From Cellulosimicrobium cellulans (GTDB taxonomy: Bacteria; Actinomycetota; Actinomycetes; Actinomycetales; Cellulomonadaceae): a stretch of DNA of 64,000 bases. The position numbers were made by a program, and so were the translations under genes. Positions within the stretch are counted from its first letter, which is position 1. Each line of letters opens with the position of its first letter. Under the pieces are notes generated by a model. The model did not search any database, was not told the origin of the DNA, and saw nothing but the letters and a program-made list of their open reading frames with translations. The DNA lies in NCBI RefSeq assembly GCF_024124905.1, contig NZ_JAMXST010000001.1, positions 1,028,165 to 1,092,164 of the forward strand. The letters are read 5' to 3'. Below are positions 8,895 through 16,557 of this stretch, piece after piece.

Positions 8895-9293
8895 TCAGCG
8901 CTGGTAGGCGGTGTACGGGGCGTCGGTCGGGACGATGTCCTTGCCGAGCGGCAGGAGCGAGACGGGGATCATCTTGAGGTTCGCGATCCCGAGCGGGATG
9001 CCGATGATCGACACGAACAGCGGGATCGCGGTGACGACGTGACCGATCGCGAGCCAGATCCCGGCCACGACCACCCAGATGACGTTGCCGATCGTCGACC
9101 ACGCGCCCGCGGTCGGCTTGTCCACGACCGTGCGGCCGAACGGCCACAGCGCGTACCCGGCGATGCGGAACGACGCGATGCCGAACGGGATCGTGACGAT
9201 GAGGATGCAGCAGATGATGCCCGCCAGGACGTAGCCCAGGGCGAGCCACAGCCCGGCGAACACGAGCCAGATGATGTTGAGCAGTGTCTTCAC
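8895..9293 (-). CDS. YccF domain-containing inner-membrane protein
   Basis: This 132-residue protein contains two internally similar halves, each with hydrophobic helices. Each half has the family pattern of a NIIW/NVIW start, a GLWLALGY or GIWLAIGH helix, and a closing IPFGIASFRI or IPLGIANLKM strand. The YccF family has such duplicated halves and no established biochemical role. It is predicted to be a plasma membrane protein with about four helices. The ATG start has no competitor. It lies alone between two convergent or divergent neighbours, so context gives no hint. Confidence 0.88.
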   Translation of the reverse strand: MKTLLNIIWLVFAGLWLALGYVLAGIICCILIVTIPFGIASFRIAGYALWPFGRTVVDKPTAGAWSTIGNVIWVVVAGIWLAIGHVVTAIPLFVSIIGIPLGIANLKMIPVSLLPLGKDIVPTDAPYTAYQR

Positions 9294-9403
9294 GGCACCG
9301 TCCTTTCGCGCACCATTCTCGCCGATCAGGGTGCCGGTGCGGATCCGGGACCACCCTGAGACGACCCGGGTCTCGGGCGACCCGCCCGGCCTAGACTGAC
9401 CGC

Positions 9404-10150
9404 ATGCCCCTCCCCGACCCGTCGTCCGTGCTGCCCGCGCAGATCGCGCAGAACCTCGCCCGGGTGCGGAGCAGGGTCGACGACGCCGCCCGCGCGGCCG
9501 GGCGTGCGCCGTCGGACGTGCGGCTGCTCGTGGCGACCAAGACGCAGCCGGCGGACGCCGTGCGCGCGGTCGTCGAGGCCGGCGCGGACCTGATCGGCGA
9601 GAACCGCGTCCAGGAGCTCGTCGCGAAGGCCCCCGACCTCGCCGACCTCGTGGCCGCGGGGCGTGTCGAGGTCCACATGATCGGCCACCTGCAGCGCAAC
9701 AAGGTCAACCAGGTGCTCGCGACCGCCACGGGCGTCGAGAGCGTGGACTCGCTCGCGCTCGCCGAGGCGCTCGCGGCGCGCTGTGCGCGCGACGGCCGCG
9801 TGCTCGACGTCCTGGTCCAGGTCAACGTCTCGGGCGAGGAGTCCAAGTCGGGCGTCCGGCCCGACGACGCCCCCGCCCTCGCGACCGCCGTCGCGGCGCT
9901 CGACGGGCTGCGCCTGCGAGGCTTCATGACGATCGGCGCGAACGCCCCCGACGAGACGCTGGTGCGCGCGGGATTCGCGCGCCTGCGCGAGGTGCGCGAC
10001 GCCGTCGCGGGCTCGGGCGCTCCCGGGACCGGAGACGCGCGCGAGCTGTCGATGGGCATGAGCGGCGACCTCGAGCTCGCGATCGCCGAGGGCGCGACGA
10101 TCGTCCGCGTCGGCACCGCCGTCTTCGGCCCGCGACCCACGCCGAGGTAG
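9404..10150 (+). CDS. YggS family pyridoxal phosphate homeostasis protein
   Basis: This is a 248-residue PLP-binding protein with an alanine racemase-like barrel but no racemase C-terminal domain. The PLP lysine is in RLLVATKTQPADAV (about residue 46). GENRVQELVAK, HMIGHLQRNKVN and the phosphate-binding ELSMGMSGDLELAI segment are all family hallmarks. YggS homologues keep free PLP levels balanced and influence amino acid pools. In many actinobacteria the gene lies by cell division genes; here it does not. Its TAG stop (10148-10150) is contributed by a 21-bp repeat unit, as for ybaK. Confidence 0.93.
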   Translation: MPLPDPSSVLPAQIAQNLARVRSRVDDAARAAGRAPSDVRLLVATKTQPADAVRAVVEAGADLIGENRVQELVAKAPDLADLVAAGRVEVHMIGHLQRNKVNQVLATATGVESVDSLALAEALAARCARDGRVLDVLVQVNVSGEESKSGVRPDDAPALATAVAALDGLRLRGFMTIGANAPDETLVRAGFARLREVRDAVAGSGAPGTGDARELSMGMSGDLELAIAEGATIVRVGTAVFGPRPTPR

Positions 10151-10211
10151 AGCTCGCGGTCGCGACGTAGAACCCCGGGAGCTCTACCTCGCGACCGGCA
10201 GCTCTACCTCG
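10143..10211. repeat. Second inverted pair of 21-bp repeat units at convergent gene ends
   Basis: Arms 10143-10173 and 10181-10211 are 27/31 complementary around a 7-nt centre. The arms contain CGAGGTAGAGCT and GCTCTACCTCGCGACC copies of the dispersed unit. The element lies between the convergent yggS and lipoate ligase genes and includes the yggS stop codon, mirroring the arrangement at 8821-8887. Confidence 0.85.
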
Positions 10212-10223
10212 CGGGTGACGGCG

Positions 10224-11273
10224 TCACGGGACGCGCGCGGTCCACTCCGGCGTCGAGAACTTCGTGCGCGCGAGCTCCTGGGCGCGCTCGCGCTCCTCGG
10301 GCGTGACCTTGCCCTCGACCGTCCGGTAGCGCGACCGGAAGTGCCGCTTGAACGCCTCGATGACGTCCTCGCGCGCCATGCCCGTCTGCGAGCGCACCGG
10401 GTCGACGCGCTTGTTCGCGCTCGTCGTGCCCTTGTCGGAGAGCTTCTCGCGGCCGATGCGCAGCACCTCGGTCATCTTGTCGGCGTCGATGTCGTACGCC
10501 ATCGTCACGTGGTGGAGCACCGCTCCCCCGCGCAGGCGCTTCTGCGCCGCGCCCGCGATCTTGCCTGCGGGCGACGCGATGTCGTTGAGCGGCTTGTACG
10601 TCGCCTCGACACCGACGTCCGCGAGCGCGCCGAGCACCCAGTCGTCGAGGAACGCGTAGGAGCGCTCGAAGCTCAGGCCCTCGACGAGCGACCCGGGCAC
10701 GTAGAGCGAGTAGGTGATGGTGTTCCCCGGCTCGACGAACATCGCGCCCCCGCCGGAGATGCGGCGCACGACCGTCACGCCGTGGCGCTCGGCGCCCTCC
10801 GGGTCCACCTCGTTGCGCAGCGACTGGAACGACCCGATGATCACCGCGGGCGACGCCCACTCCCAGATCCGCAGCGTCGGGCCGCGGCGGCCGGCGTCGA
10901 GCTCCTCGGTGAGCACCTGGTCGAGCGCGAGGTGCATCGCCGGCTCCTCCGGGCCCTCGTGCACGATCTCGAAGGTGTGGTCGCCCCAGCCCGTCGCGTG
11001 CCCGAGGGCTCGCCGGACGGCGATGGCGACCGCCTCCGGCGAGAAGCCGATCATCGTGACGTCCTCGCCGAGAGCGCCCTGGACGGCGCTCGCGAGCTGC
11101 GCGACCGTCGCCGTCTCCGGCATGCCCGTGAGCGCGCCGTCGATGTCCTCGAGCGCGTCGTCCGGCTCGAGGAAGAAGTCGCCGCTCACCGCGACGCGAG
11201 CGAGCCGCCCGGCCTCCACCTCGACGTCGACCGCCACGAGCTTGCCACCGGGAACCTTGTACTCACCACGCAC
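10224..11273 (-). CDS. Lipoate--protein ligase family protein
   Basis: This 349-residue enzyme transfers lipoate (or octanoate) onto E2 or GcvH lipoyl domains. The catalytic region carries VVRRISGGGAMFVEPG (the RRxSGGGA motif) and the lysine motif SPAGKIAGAAQKR with the conserved K that binds lipoyl-AMP. Unusually, about 95 residues precede the catalytic domain (starting GGKLVAVDVEVEAGRL). They resemble the accessory domain usually found at the C-terminus of LplA, so the domain order appears swapped. That arrangement occurs in actinobacterial ligases, but whether it is fully active alone is unclear. The ATG start is well separated from cimA downstream (68-bp gap). Confidence 0.88.
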   Translation of the reverse strand: MRGEYKVPGGKLVAVDVEVEAGRLARVAVSGDFFLEPDDALEDIDGALTGMPETATVAQLASAVQGALGEDVTMIGFSPEAVAIAVRRALGHATGWGDHTFEIVHEGPEEPAMHLALDQVLTEELDAGRRGPTLRIWEWASPAVIIGSFQSLRNEVDPEGAERHGVTVVRRISGGGAMFVEPGNTITYSLYVPGSLVEGLSFERSYAFLDDWVLGALADVGVEATYKPLNDIASPAGKIAGAAQKRLRGGAVLHHVTMAYDIDADKMTEVLRIGREKLSDKGTTSANKRVDPVRSQTGMAREDVIEAFKRHFRSRYRTVEGKVTPEERERAQELARTKFSTPEWTARVP

Positions 11274-11341
11274 CCGTCCACCCTAAGCCCGCGGGGCCCC
11301 GGCTCGACGGGAGACGTCGGTCACGGGGGTCCGGTGACGGC

Positions 11342-13000
11342 TCAGCGCGGGTCGACGCCCGCGTGGACCAGCCCGTAGATCGCGGAGTCGGTCAGCGCCT
11401 CCCAGGCGGCCTCGATGAGGTTCGGCCCGACGCCGACCGTCGACCACGAGGTCGAGCCGTCGGTCGTCTCGATGAGGACGCGCGTGATCGCATCGGTCCC
11501 CTGCTCGGTGTCGAGGATGCGGACCTTGAAGTCGATGAGCTCGAACACGTCGATCTCGGGGTAGACGCGGCCGAGCGCGAGCCGGAGCGCGTGGTCGAGC
11601 GCGTTGACGGGCCCGTTCCCCTCGCCGGTCGTGACGATGCGCTCGCCCCCGGCGTGGAGCTTGACGGTCGCCTCCGCCGTGGCCTCGGTGCCGCGCGACC
11701 CGGCCCGCTCGACGATCGTGCGCCAGCTCTCGACGCGGAAGTACGGGGGGCGCTCGCCCGTGATCTCCTCGCGGAGCAGCAGCTCGAACGACGCGTCCGC
11801 GGCCTCGTAGGTGTAGCCGTTCGCCTCGTCGTCCTTCACGCGGTTGGTCACGCGCGTGAGGAGCTCGCCCTGGCCCGACAGGTCGAAGCCGAGCTCGCGG
11901 CCCTTGAGCTCGATCGACGCGCGACCGGCCATGTCGGAGACGAGCATGCGGATGTCGTTGCCGACCGCCGTCGGGTCGATGTGCTGGTAGAGGTCCGGGT
12001 CGACCTTGATCGCGCTCGCGTGCAGCCCCGCCTTGTGCGCGAACGCGCTCGCGCCGACGTACGGCTGGCGCGCGTACGGGGAGATGTTGGTGATCTCGCT
12101 GATCGCGTGCGAGATGCGCGTGGACTCCTCGAGCCCCTCTCCGGTCAGGGTCCGCAGCCCGTGCTTGAGCTCGAGGTTCGCGACGACCGTCAGCAGGTCG
12201 ACGTTGCCCGTGCGCTCCCCGTACCCGTTGACCGTCCCCTGGACGTGGGCCGCGCCGGCCTCGACGGCCGCGAGCGTGTTCGCGACGGCGCACCCCGAGT
12301 CGTTGTGCGCGTGCATGCCGAGCAGCGCGTCGCCCGGGAGCGCGTCGCGCCCGTGCGGGAGCCCGACGGCGTCGCGCAGCTCCTCGACGATCTCGACGAC
12401 CCAGGTCGGCAGCATCCCGCCGTTGGTGTCGCACAGGGCGACGACCTCGGCCCCGGCCTCGAACGCGGCCTGCACGGCGGAGCGCGTGAACGCCGGGTCG
12501 TGCCGGTAGCCGTCGAAGAAGTGCTCCGCGTCGACGACGACCCGCCGGCCCTCGCCCACGAGGAACGACACCGTGTCGGTGATCATGGCGAGCCCCTCGT
12601 CGGGCGTCGTGCGCAGCGCACGCTCGACGTGCCGCACGTCCGACTTGGCGACGAGCGTCACGACGGGCGCCTCCGAGTCGACGAGCGCCCGGACCTGCGG
12701 GTCGTCCCACGCGCGCAGCCCGGCCTTGCGGGTCGAGCCGAACGCCGCGAGCACGGCGTGGCGCAGGTCGAGCTCCTTGGCAGCGCGGCGGAAGAACTCC
12801 GTGTCCTTGGGCACCGCGCCCGGCCAGCCGCCCTCGATGAACCCGACGCCGAGCTCGTCGAGCAGCGGGGCGATGGCGAGCTTGTCGGCGACGGAGAGGT
12901 TCATGCCCTCCTGCTGCGCGCCGTCGCGCAGGGTCGTGTCGTAGACGTGGAAGACCCGGGCCTCGCGGGGGCCGGTCACGGGGGTCGTCGCCGAGGTCAT
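11342..13000 (-). CDS. cimA: (R)-citramalate synthase
   Basis: This 552-residue enzyme condenses acetyl-CoA with pyruvate to citramalate, the first step of a threonine-independent route to isoleucine. The HMGL-type barrel starts with VYDTTLRDGAQQEGMNLS and FIEGGWPGAVPKDTEFF, both typical of the CimA subgroup rather than of LeuA. DTNGG, the metal ligand motif GMHAHNDSG and NGYGERTGN follow. The last 150 residues form the LeuA-type allosteric dimerisation domain. The start ATG at 13000 has a GGAAGAGG ribosome site. Upstream sits a BCAA-codon leader peptide and terminator, indicating attenuation control. It clusters with ilvE and leuB, giving a coherent BCAA synthesis block. Confidence 0.92.
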   Translation of the reverse strand: MTSATTPVTGPREARVFHVYDTTLRDGAQQEGMNLSVADKLAIAPLLDELGVGFIEGGWPGAVPKDTEFFRRAAKELDLRHAVLAAFGSTRKAGLRAWDDPQVRALVDSEAPVVTLVAKSDVRHVERALRTTPDEGLAMITDTVSFLVGEGRRVVVDAEHFFDGYRHDPAFTRSAVQAAFEAGAEVVALCDTNGGMLPTWVVEIVEELRDAVGLPHGRDALPGDALLGMHAHNDSGCAVANTLAAVEAGAAHVQGTVNGYGERTGNVDLLTVVANLELKHGLRTLTGEGLEESTRISHAISEITNISPYARQPYVGASAFAHKAGLHASAIKVDPDLYQHIDPTAVGNDIRMLVSDMAGRASIELKGRELGFDLSGQGELLTRVTNRVKDDEANGYTYEAADASFELLLREEITGERPPYFRVESWRTIVERAGSRGTEATAEATVKLHAGGERIVTTGEGNGPVNALDHALRLALGRVYPEIDVFELIDFKVRILDTEQGTDAITRVLIETTDGSTSWSTVGVGPNLIEAAWEALTDSAIYGLVHAGVDPR

Positions 13001-13141
13001 GGTGCCTCTTCCTGCCGTTCGTCGTGTCGCGGACGCCGCAGCGCCCGCCCCTCTGGTCCGTCTCCCAGGACGCCGGGCGGGGCCCTCGTGAGGCGGGAGG
13101 CCCGGCATCCGTGCCGCCGGGCGGGGGTGGTGCCCAGCAAC

Positions 13142-13168
13142 AAAAAAACCCCCCGAGGGTGCGGGAGG
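13142..13168 (-). terminator. Attenuator terminator before cimA
   Basis: Read on the minus strand, a 7-bp stem (CCTCCCG/CGGGGGG, 13149-13168) is followed directly by seven T residues (13148-13142). It lies between the leader peptide and cimA, 140 nt before the cimA start. This is where a transcription attenuator would be. Confidence 0.85.
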
Positions 13169-13199
13169 TCTGCGCGTCCGGTGAGTGCTACCGGGCGCG

Positions 13200-13244
13200 C
13201 TACTCGATAATGAGCTGGGAGACGAGGTGTGTCACAGGGCACAT
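13200..13244 (-). CDS. Branched-chain amino acid leader peptide of cimA
   Basis: This is a 14-residue open frame, MCPVTHLVSQLIIE, ending in TAG. It contains V, L, V, L, I and I, including adjacent Leu-Ile-Ile codons near the end. It precedes the terminator by 31 nt, the geometry of ribosome-mediated attenuation. When Leu, Ile or Val is scarce, stalling on LVSQLII would be expected to favour an antiterminator. There is no strong ribosome site, so leaderless initiation is possible. The interpretation is inferred from position and codon content. Confidence 0.8.
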   Translation of the reverse strand: MCPVTHLVSQLIIE

Positions 13245-13337
13245 GGTGCCACAGGTTCGGCGAGGATGGACACGAGCGTCCATCCACCGAGCCGCCCACC
13301 GCCCTCGGGCACGGCGGCGACCGACCGAGGAGTGACG

Positions 13338-13931
13338 ATGAGCGACCCGACGCCGGGCGGCTACGACCCGCAGAACCCCCCGACGCGCCGGTACGGGCAG
13401 CCCCCCGTGCCGCAGCACGCCCAGCCCCCCGCGATCCCCCCGACGGACCCGCAGGCCGGCTTCCCCGAGCAGAGGCCGCCCGTCAATCCCGCGGACCCGC
13501 GCCTCGCGGTCGAGGCGGGCCGGTTCTGGGCGGGCGCCGCGGCGACGGCGCTCGTCGCCGCGCTCATCGGGCTGCTCGGCGTGATCATCTTCGAGCGCAT
13601 CTTCGCGATCACGCTCGTGCCGCCGCCCGACCTGTTCGGCACGGGGTCGCGCCAGGCCGCGTGGGCGATCGACGGGGCGATCCTCGCCGTCCTCGCGGCG
13701 GGCGTCCTGCACCTGCTCATCCTCAGCACGCCGCGCCCGCGCGCGTTCTTCGGCTGGATCATGGCGCTCGTCATCGTCGTGATCGCGGTGCTCCCGTTCG
13801 CCTGGTCGAGCGACGTCACGGCGGCGGCCCTGTCCGGGCTCATCAACCTGCTGATCGGCATCGCGGTCTGGTCGCTGCTCGCGGGAGTCGCCGGGCGCAC
13901 CATCGTCGTGCGGCCGGCGACCGCCGTCTGA
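13338..13931 (+). CDS. Small proline-rich N-terminal membrane protein (DUF6069-like)
   Basis: This is a 197-residue protein with a Pro/Gln-rich N-terminal tail to about residue 55. Four hydrophobic segments follow (about residues 63-85, 107-128, 135-153, 161-182), including FWAGAAATALVAALIGLLGV. The overall layout resembles DUF6069 proteins found in actinobacteria, whose function is unknown; that assignment is tentative. The ATG has a GAGGAG element 5 nt upstream. It diverges from the cimA leader, with the two promoters sharing about 93 bp. Confidence 0.72.
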   Translation: MSDPTPGGYDPQNPPTRRYGQPPVPQHAQPPAIPPTDPQAGFPEQRPPVNPADPRLAVEAGRFWAGAAATALVAALIGLLGVIIFERIFAITLVPPPDLFGTGSRQAAWAIDGAILAVLAAGVLHLLILSTPRPRAFFGWIMALVIVVIAVLPFAWSSDVTAAALSGLINLLIGIAVWSLLAGVAGRTIVVRPATAV

Positions 13932-13970
13932 TTTGCCGGTCGTCGCGCGTCCCACGCGCCGACCGACACG

Positions 13971-14017
13971 CACGACGACGGGGTGCCCTCCCGCGGGAGG
14001 GGCACCCCGTCGTCGTG
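13971..14017. terminator. Bidirectional terminator between convergent genes
   Basis: Long GC-rich hairpin with arms CACGACGACGGGGTGCCC and its complement, with one bulged base, centred near 13993. It separates the membrane protein gene from ilvE, which converge here. Confidence 0.85.
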
Positions 14018-14041
14018 CCGGGTGCGGACGGGCCGCCCGAC

Positions 14042-15178
14042 TCAGGCGAGGCGGCGCAGCCAGCCGTGGCGGTCGGCCGCGCGCCCGGTCTGGATGTCGG
14101 TGAGCTCGGCGCGGATCGCCATGGTGAGCGACCCCGCCTCGCCGCCGCCGATGGTGTGGTCGAAGTCGGACCCCGCGAGGCGCCCGATGGGGGTGATGAC
14201 GGCGGCCGTGCCGCACGCGAACACCTCGGTCACGGAGCCGTCCTGAATCCCGGCGAGGACGTCGGTGAGCGGGATGCGGCGCTCGACCACGTCGTGCCCG
14301 CGGTCGGTGAGAAGGCGGATGATCGACGAGCGCGTCACGCCCTCGAGGATCGAGCCGCTGAGCTCGGGGGTCTCGACCGAGCCGTCCGCCTTGACGACGA
14401 ACACGTTCATGCCGCCGAGCTCCTCGAGGAACGTCCGCGTGCCGGAGTCGAGGAAGCACACCTGCTCGCACCCGTGCTGCTGCGCGACCACCTGCGGGAG
14501 CAGGCTGGAGGCGTAGTTGCCGCCGCACTTCGCGTCACCGGTGCCCCCGGCGCCCGCGCGGCTGTACTCGCGGTCGACCCAGATGGACACGGGCTTCACG
14601 CCGCCCGAGAAGTAGGGCCCCACCGGGGAGGCGATCACCAGGTACTCGGCCTCGAGCGACGGACGCACGCCGAGGAACGCCTCCGACGCGTACATGAACG
14701 GGCGCAGGTAGAGGCTCGCCTCGTCGCCGCTGGGCACCCAGTCGACGTCCGTGCGCACGAGCGCCGTGATCGACCCGACGAAGTCGTCGACGGACAGGGC
14801 CGGGAGCGCGAGGCGGTGGGCCGAGCGGGCGAAGCGCGCCGCGTTCGCCTCGGGGCGGAACGTCCACACGGACCCGTCGGCGTGGCGGTACGCCTTCATG
14901 CCCTCGAAGATCTCCTGCGCGTAGTGCAGGACGGCGGTCGCCGGGTCCAGCAGGAGGGGGCCGTACTTCTCGATGCGGCGGTCGACCCACCCGTCCGTCG
15001 AGTTCCAGCTGATCCGCGCCATGTGGTCCGTGAAGACCGTGCCGAACTTCGGGGCCGCGATCGCGGCCTCGCGCTCGGCGGGCGGCGTCGGGGCGTCCGT
15101 CGGGCGGACGTCGAACAGGGCGATGAGGTCTTCCTCCGAGGAGGACGGCTGGTGCTGCGCTGCGAGGGTGCTCATCAT
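14042..15178 (-). CDS. ilvE: Branched-chain amino acid aminotransferase
   Basis: This 378-residue PLP enzyme of fold type IV interconverts Leu, Ile and Val with their 2-oxo acids using 2-oxoglutarate, the last step of BCAA synthesis. The PLP lysine lies in GTGDAKCGGNYASSL. Further family motifs are EIFEGMKAYRHADG and FLDSGTRTFLEELGGMN, with the phosphate-binding EVFACGTAAVITP near the end. The start is the first of two adjacent ATG codons (15178 and 15175), with AAAGG upstream. It lies between leuB and cimA on the same strand. Confidence 0.95.
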   Translation of the reverse strand: MMSTLAAQHQPSSSEEDLIALFDVRPTDAPTPPAEREAAIAAPKFGTVFTDHMARISWNSTDGWVDRRIEKYGPLLLDPATAVLHYAQEIFEGMKAYRHADGSVWTFRPEANAARFARSAHRLALPALSVDDFVGSITALVRTDVDWVPSGDEASLYLRPFMYASEAFLGVRPSLEAEYLVIASPVGPYFSGGVKPVSIWVDREYSRAGAGGTGDAKCGGNYASSLLPQVVAQQHGCEQVCFLDSGTRTFLEELGGMNVFVVKADGSVETPELSGSILEGVTRSSIIRLLTDRGHDVVERRIPLTDVLAGIQDGSVTEVFACGTAAVITPIGRLAGSDFDHTIGGGEAGSLTMAIRAELTDIQTGRAADRHGWLRRLA

Positions 15179-15382
15179 GAGGCCTTTCACCTGGCGACCC
15201 GGGTGGTCTCCGCCTAGTTTTCCACGACCGCACGGCTCGTGCGGCGATCCGCGCGAGGGTACGACGACGGCAGGCGTCACCGGGTCAGAACGGGAGGGAT
15301 CCGGTCCTGGGGCGATGACGACCGAGGTGCGGGGACTGCGGGCGAACCGGTGCCCGGGTCCGTGCGGGACCCGGGCGGCGTG

Positions 15383-16426
15383 TCAGCCGGCGACGCGAGC
15401 GGCGAGCTCGCGGCCCACCTCGGCCGTCGAGCGTACTCGGCTCCCCCGCTCGGCGAGGTCGGCCGCGACGGCCGCCTCGACGCGCTTCGCCTCGTCGCGG
15501 AGGCCCAGGTGGTCGAGGAGCAGCGCGACCGACAGCACGGTGGCGGTCGGGTCGGCCTTGCCCTGCCCGGCGATGTCGGGTGCCGAGCCGTGCACGGGCT
15601 CGAACATGGACGGCGCCGTGCGGTCGGGGTTGATGTTCGCGGACGCGGCGAGGCCGATCCCGCCCGTGATCGCGGCGGCCTGGTCCGTGAGGATGTCCCC
15701 GAACAGGTTGTCCGTGACGATGACGTCGAACCGCGACGGCTTCGTCGTGAGGAAGATGGTCGCCGCGTCGACGTGCAGGTAGTCCGTCGTGACGTCGGGG
15801 AACTCGGCGTTGACGGCCTCGACCGTCCGGCGCCACAGGTGGCCCGCGTGCACGAGGACGTTGTGCTTGTGCACGAGCGTGAGGTGCTTGCGCGGGCGCG
15901 CCTGGGCACGGGCGAACGCGTCGCGCACGACGCGCTCGACGCCGAACGCCGTGTTGAGGGAGACCTCGGTCGCGATCTCGTGGGGCGTGCCGGTGCGCAG
16001 CGAGCCGCCGTTGCCGACGTACGGGCCCTCGGTGCCCTCGCGCACCACGACGAAGTCGATCTCGCCCGGGTCGGCGAGGGGCGAGGTGACGCCCGGGTAC
16101 AGCTTGCCCGGGCGCAGGTTCACGTAGTGGTCGAGCGCGAAGCGGAGCTTGAGCAGCAAGCCGCGCTCGAGCACGCCCGACGGGACGCTGGGGTCGCCGA
16201 TCGCGCCCAGGAGGATCGCGTCGTGGCCGCGGATCGCGTCGAGGTCCGCGTCGGTGAGCGTCTCCCCCGTCGCGTGCCAGCGGCGCGCACCCAGGTCGAA
16301 CGGCGTCGTGGAGACCTTCACGTCCGAGCCGGACACGGCGGCCTCGAGCACGGCGAGGCCCTGCTCGACGACCTCGGTACCGATGCCGTCCCCGGCCACG
16401 ACTGCCAGATCAATGGTGCGCGTCAT
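15383..16426 (-). CDS. leuB: 3-isopropylmalate dehydrogenase
   Basis: This 347-residue NAD-dependent decarboxylating dehydrogenase converts 3-isopropylmalate to 2-oxoisocaproate in leucine synthesis. It starts with [15 protein letters not shown]. It carries the family substrate segments [20 protein letters not shown] and [16 protein letters not shown] with the metal-binding Asp. The length is normal. The 204-bp gap to ilvE shows no obvious leader and no other gene, so leuB and ilvE may be transcribed separately. No leuA, leuC or leuD lies in the window. Confidence 0.95.
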   Translation of the reverse strand: MTRTIDLAVVAGDGIGTEVVEQGLAVLEAAVSGSDVKVSTTPFDLGARRWHATGETLTDADLDAIRGHDAILLGAIGDPSVPSGVLERGLLLKLRFALDHYVNLRPGKLYPGVTSPLADPGEIDFVVVREGTEGPYVGNGGSLRTGTPHEIATEVSLNTAFGVERVVRDAFARAQARPRKHLTLVHKHNVLVHAGHLWRRTVEAVNAEFPDVTTDYLHVDAATIFLTTKPSRFDVIVTDNLFGDILTDQAAAITGGIGLAASANINPDRTAPSMFEPVHGSAPDIAGQGKADPTATVLSVALLLDHLGLRDEAKRVEAAVAADLAERGSRVRSTAEVGRELAARVAG

Positions 16427-16520
16427 GCCGTGAGCCTACGCCGCCGCGCCACCCCTCGGGACGACGGTCTCACGTCTCGGACTGCGCTCGAGTTGCGTGA
16501 CGGGGCGAGACAGGGCACTA

Positions 16521-16537
16521 TTAGGAAACTTTCCTAA
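16521..16537. promoter_or_regulatory. Palindromic operator for the ROK regulator
   Basis: The perfect 17-bp palindrome TTAGGAAACTTTCCTAA starts just after a plausible promoter, TTGCGT (16493-16498) with 17-bp spacing to CACTAT (16516-16521). It lies 20 nt upstream of the ROK gene. ROK repressors often bind such AT-rich palindromes, so autoregulation is inferred. Confidence 0.75.
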
Positions 16538-16557
16538 AGCCCGCCCGAAGGAACGCC

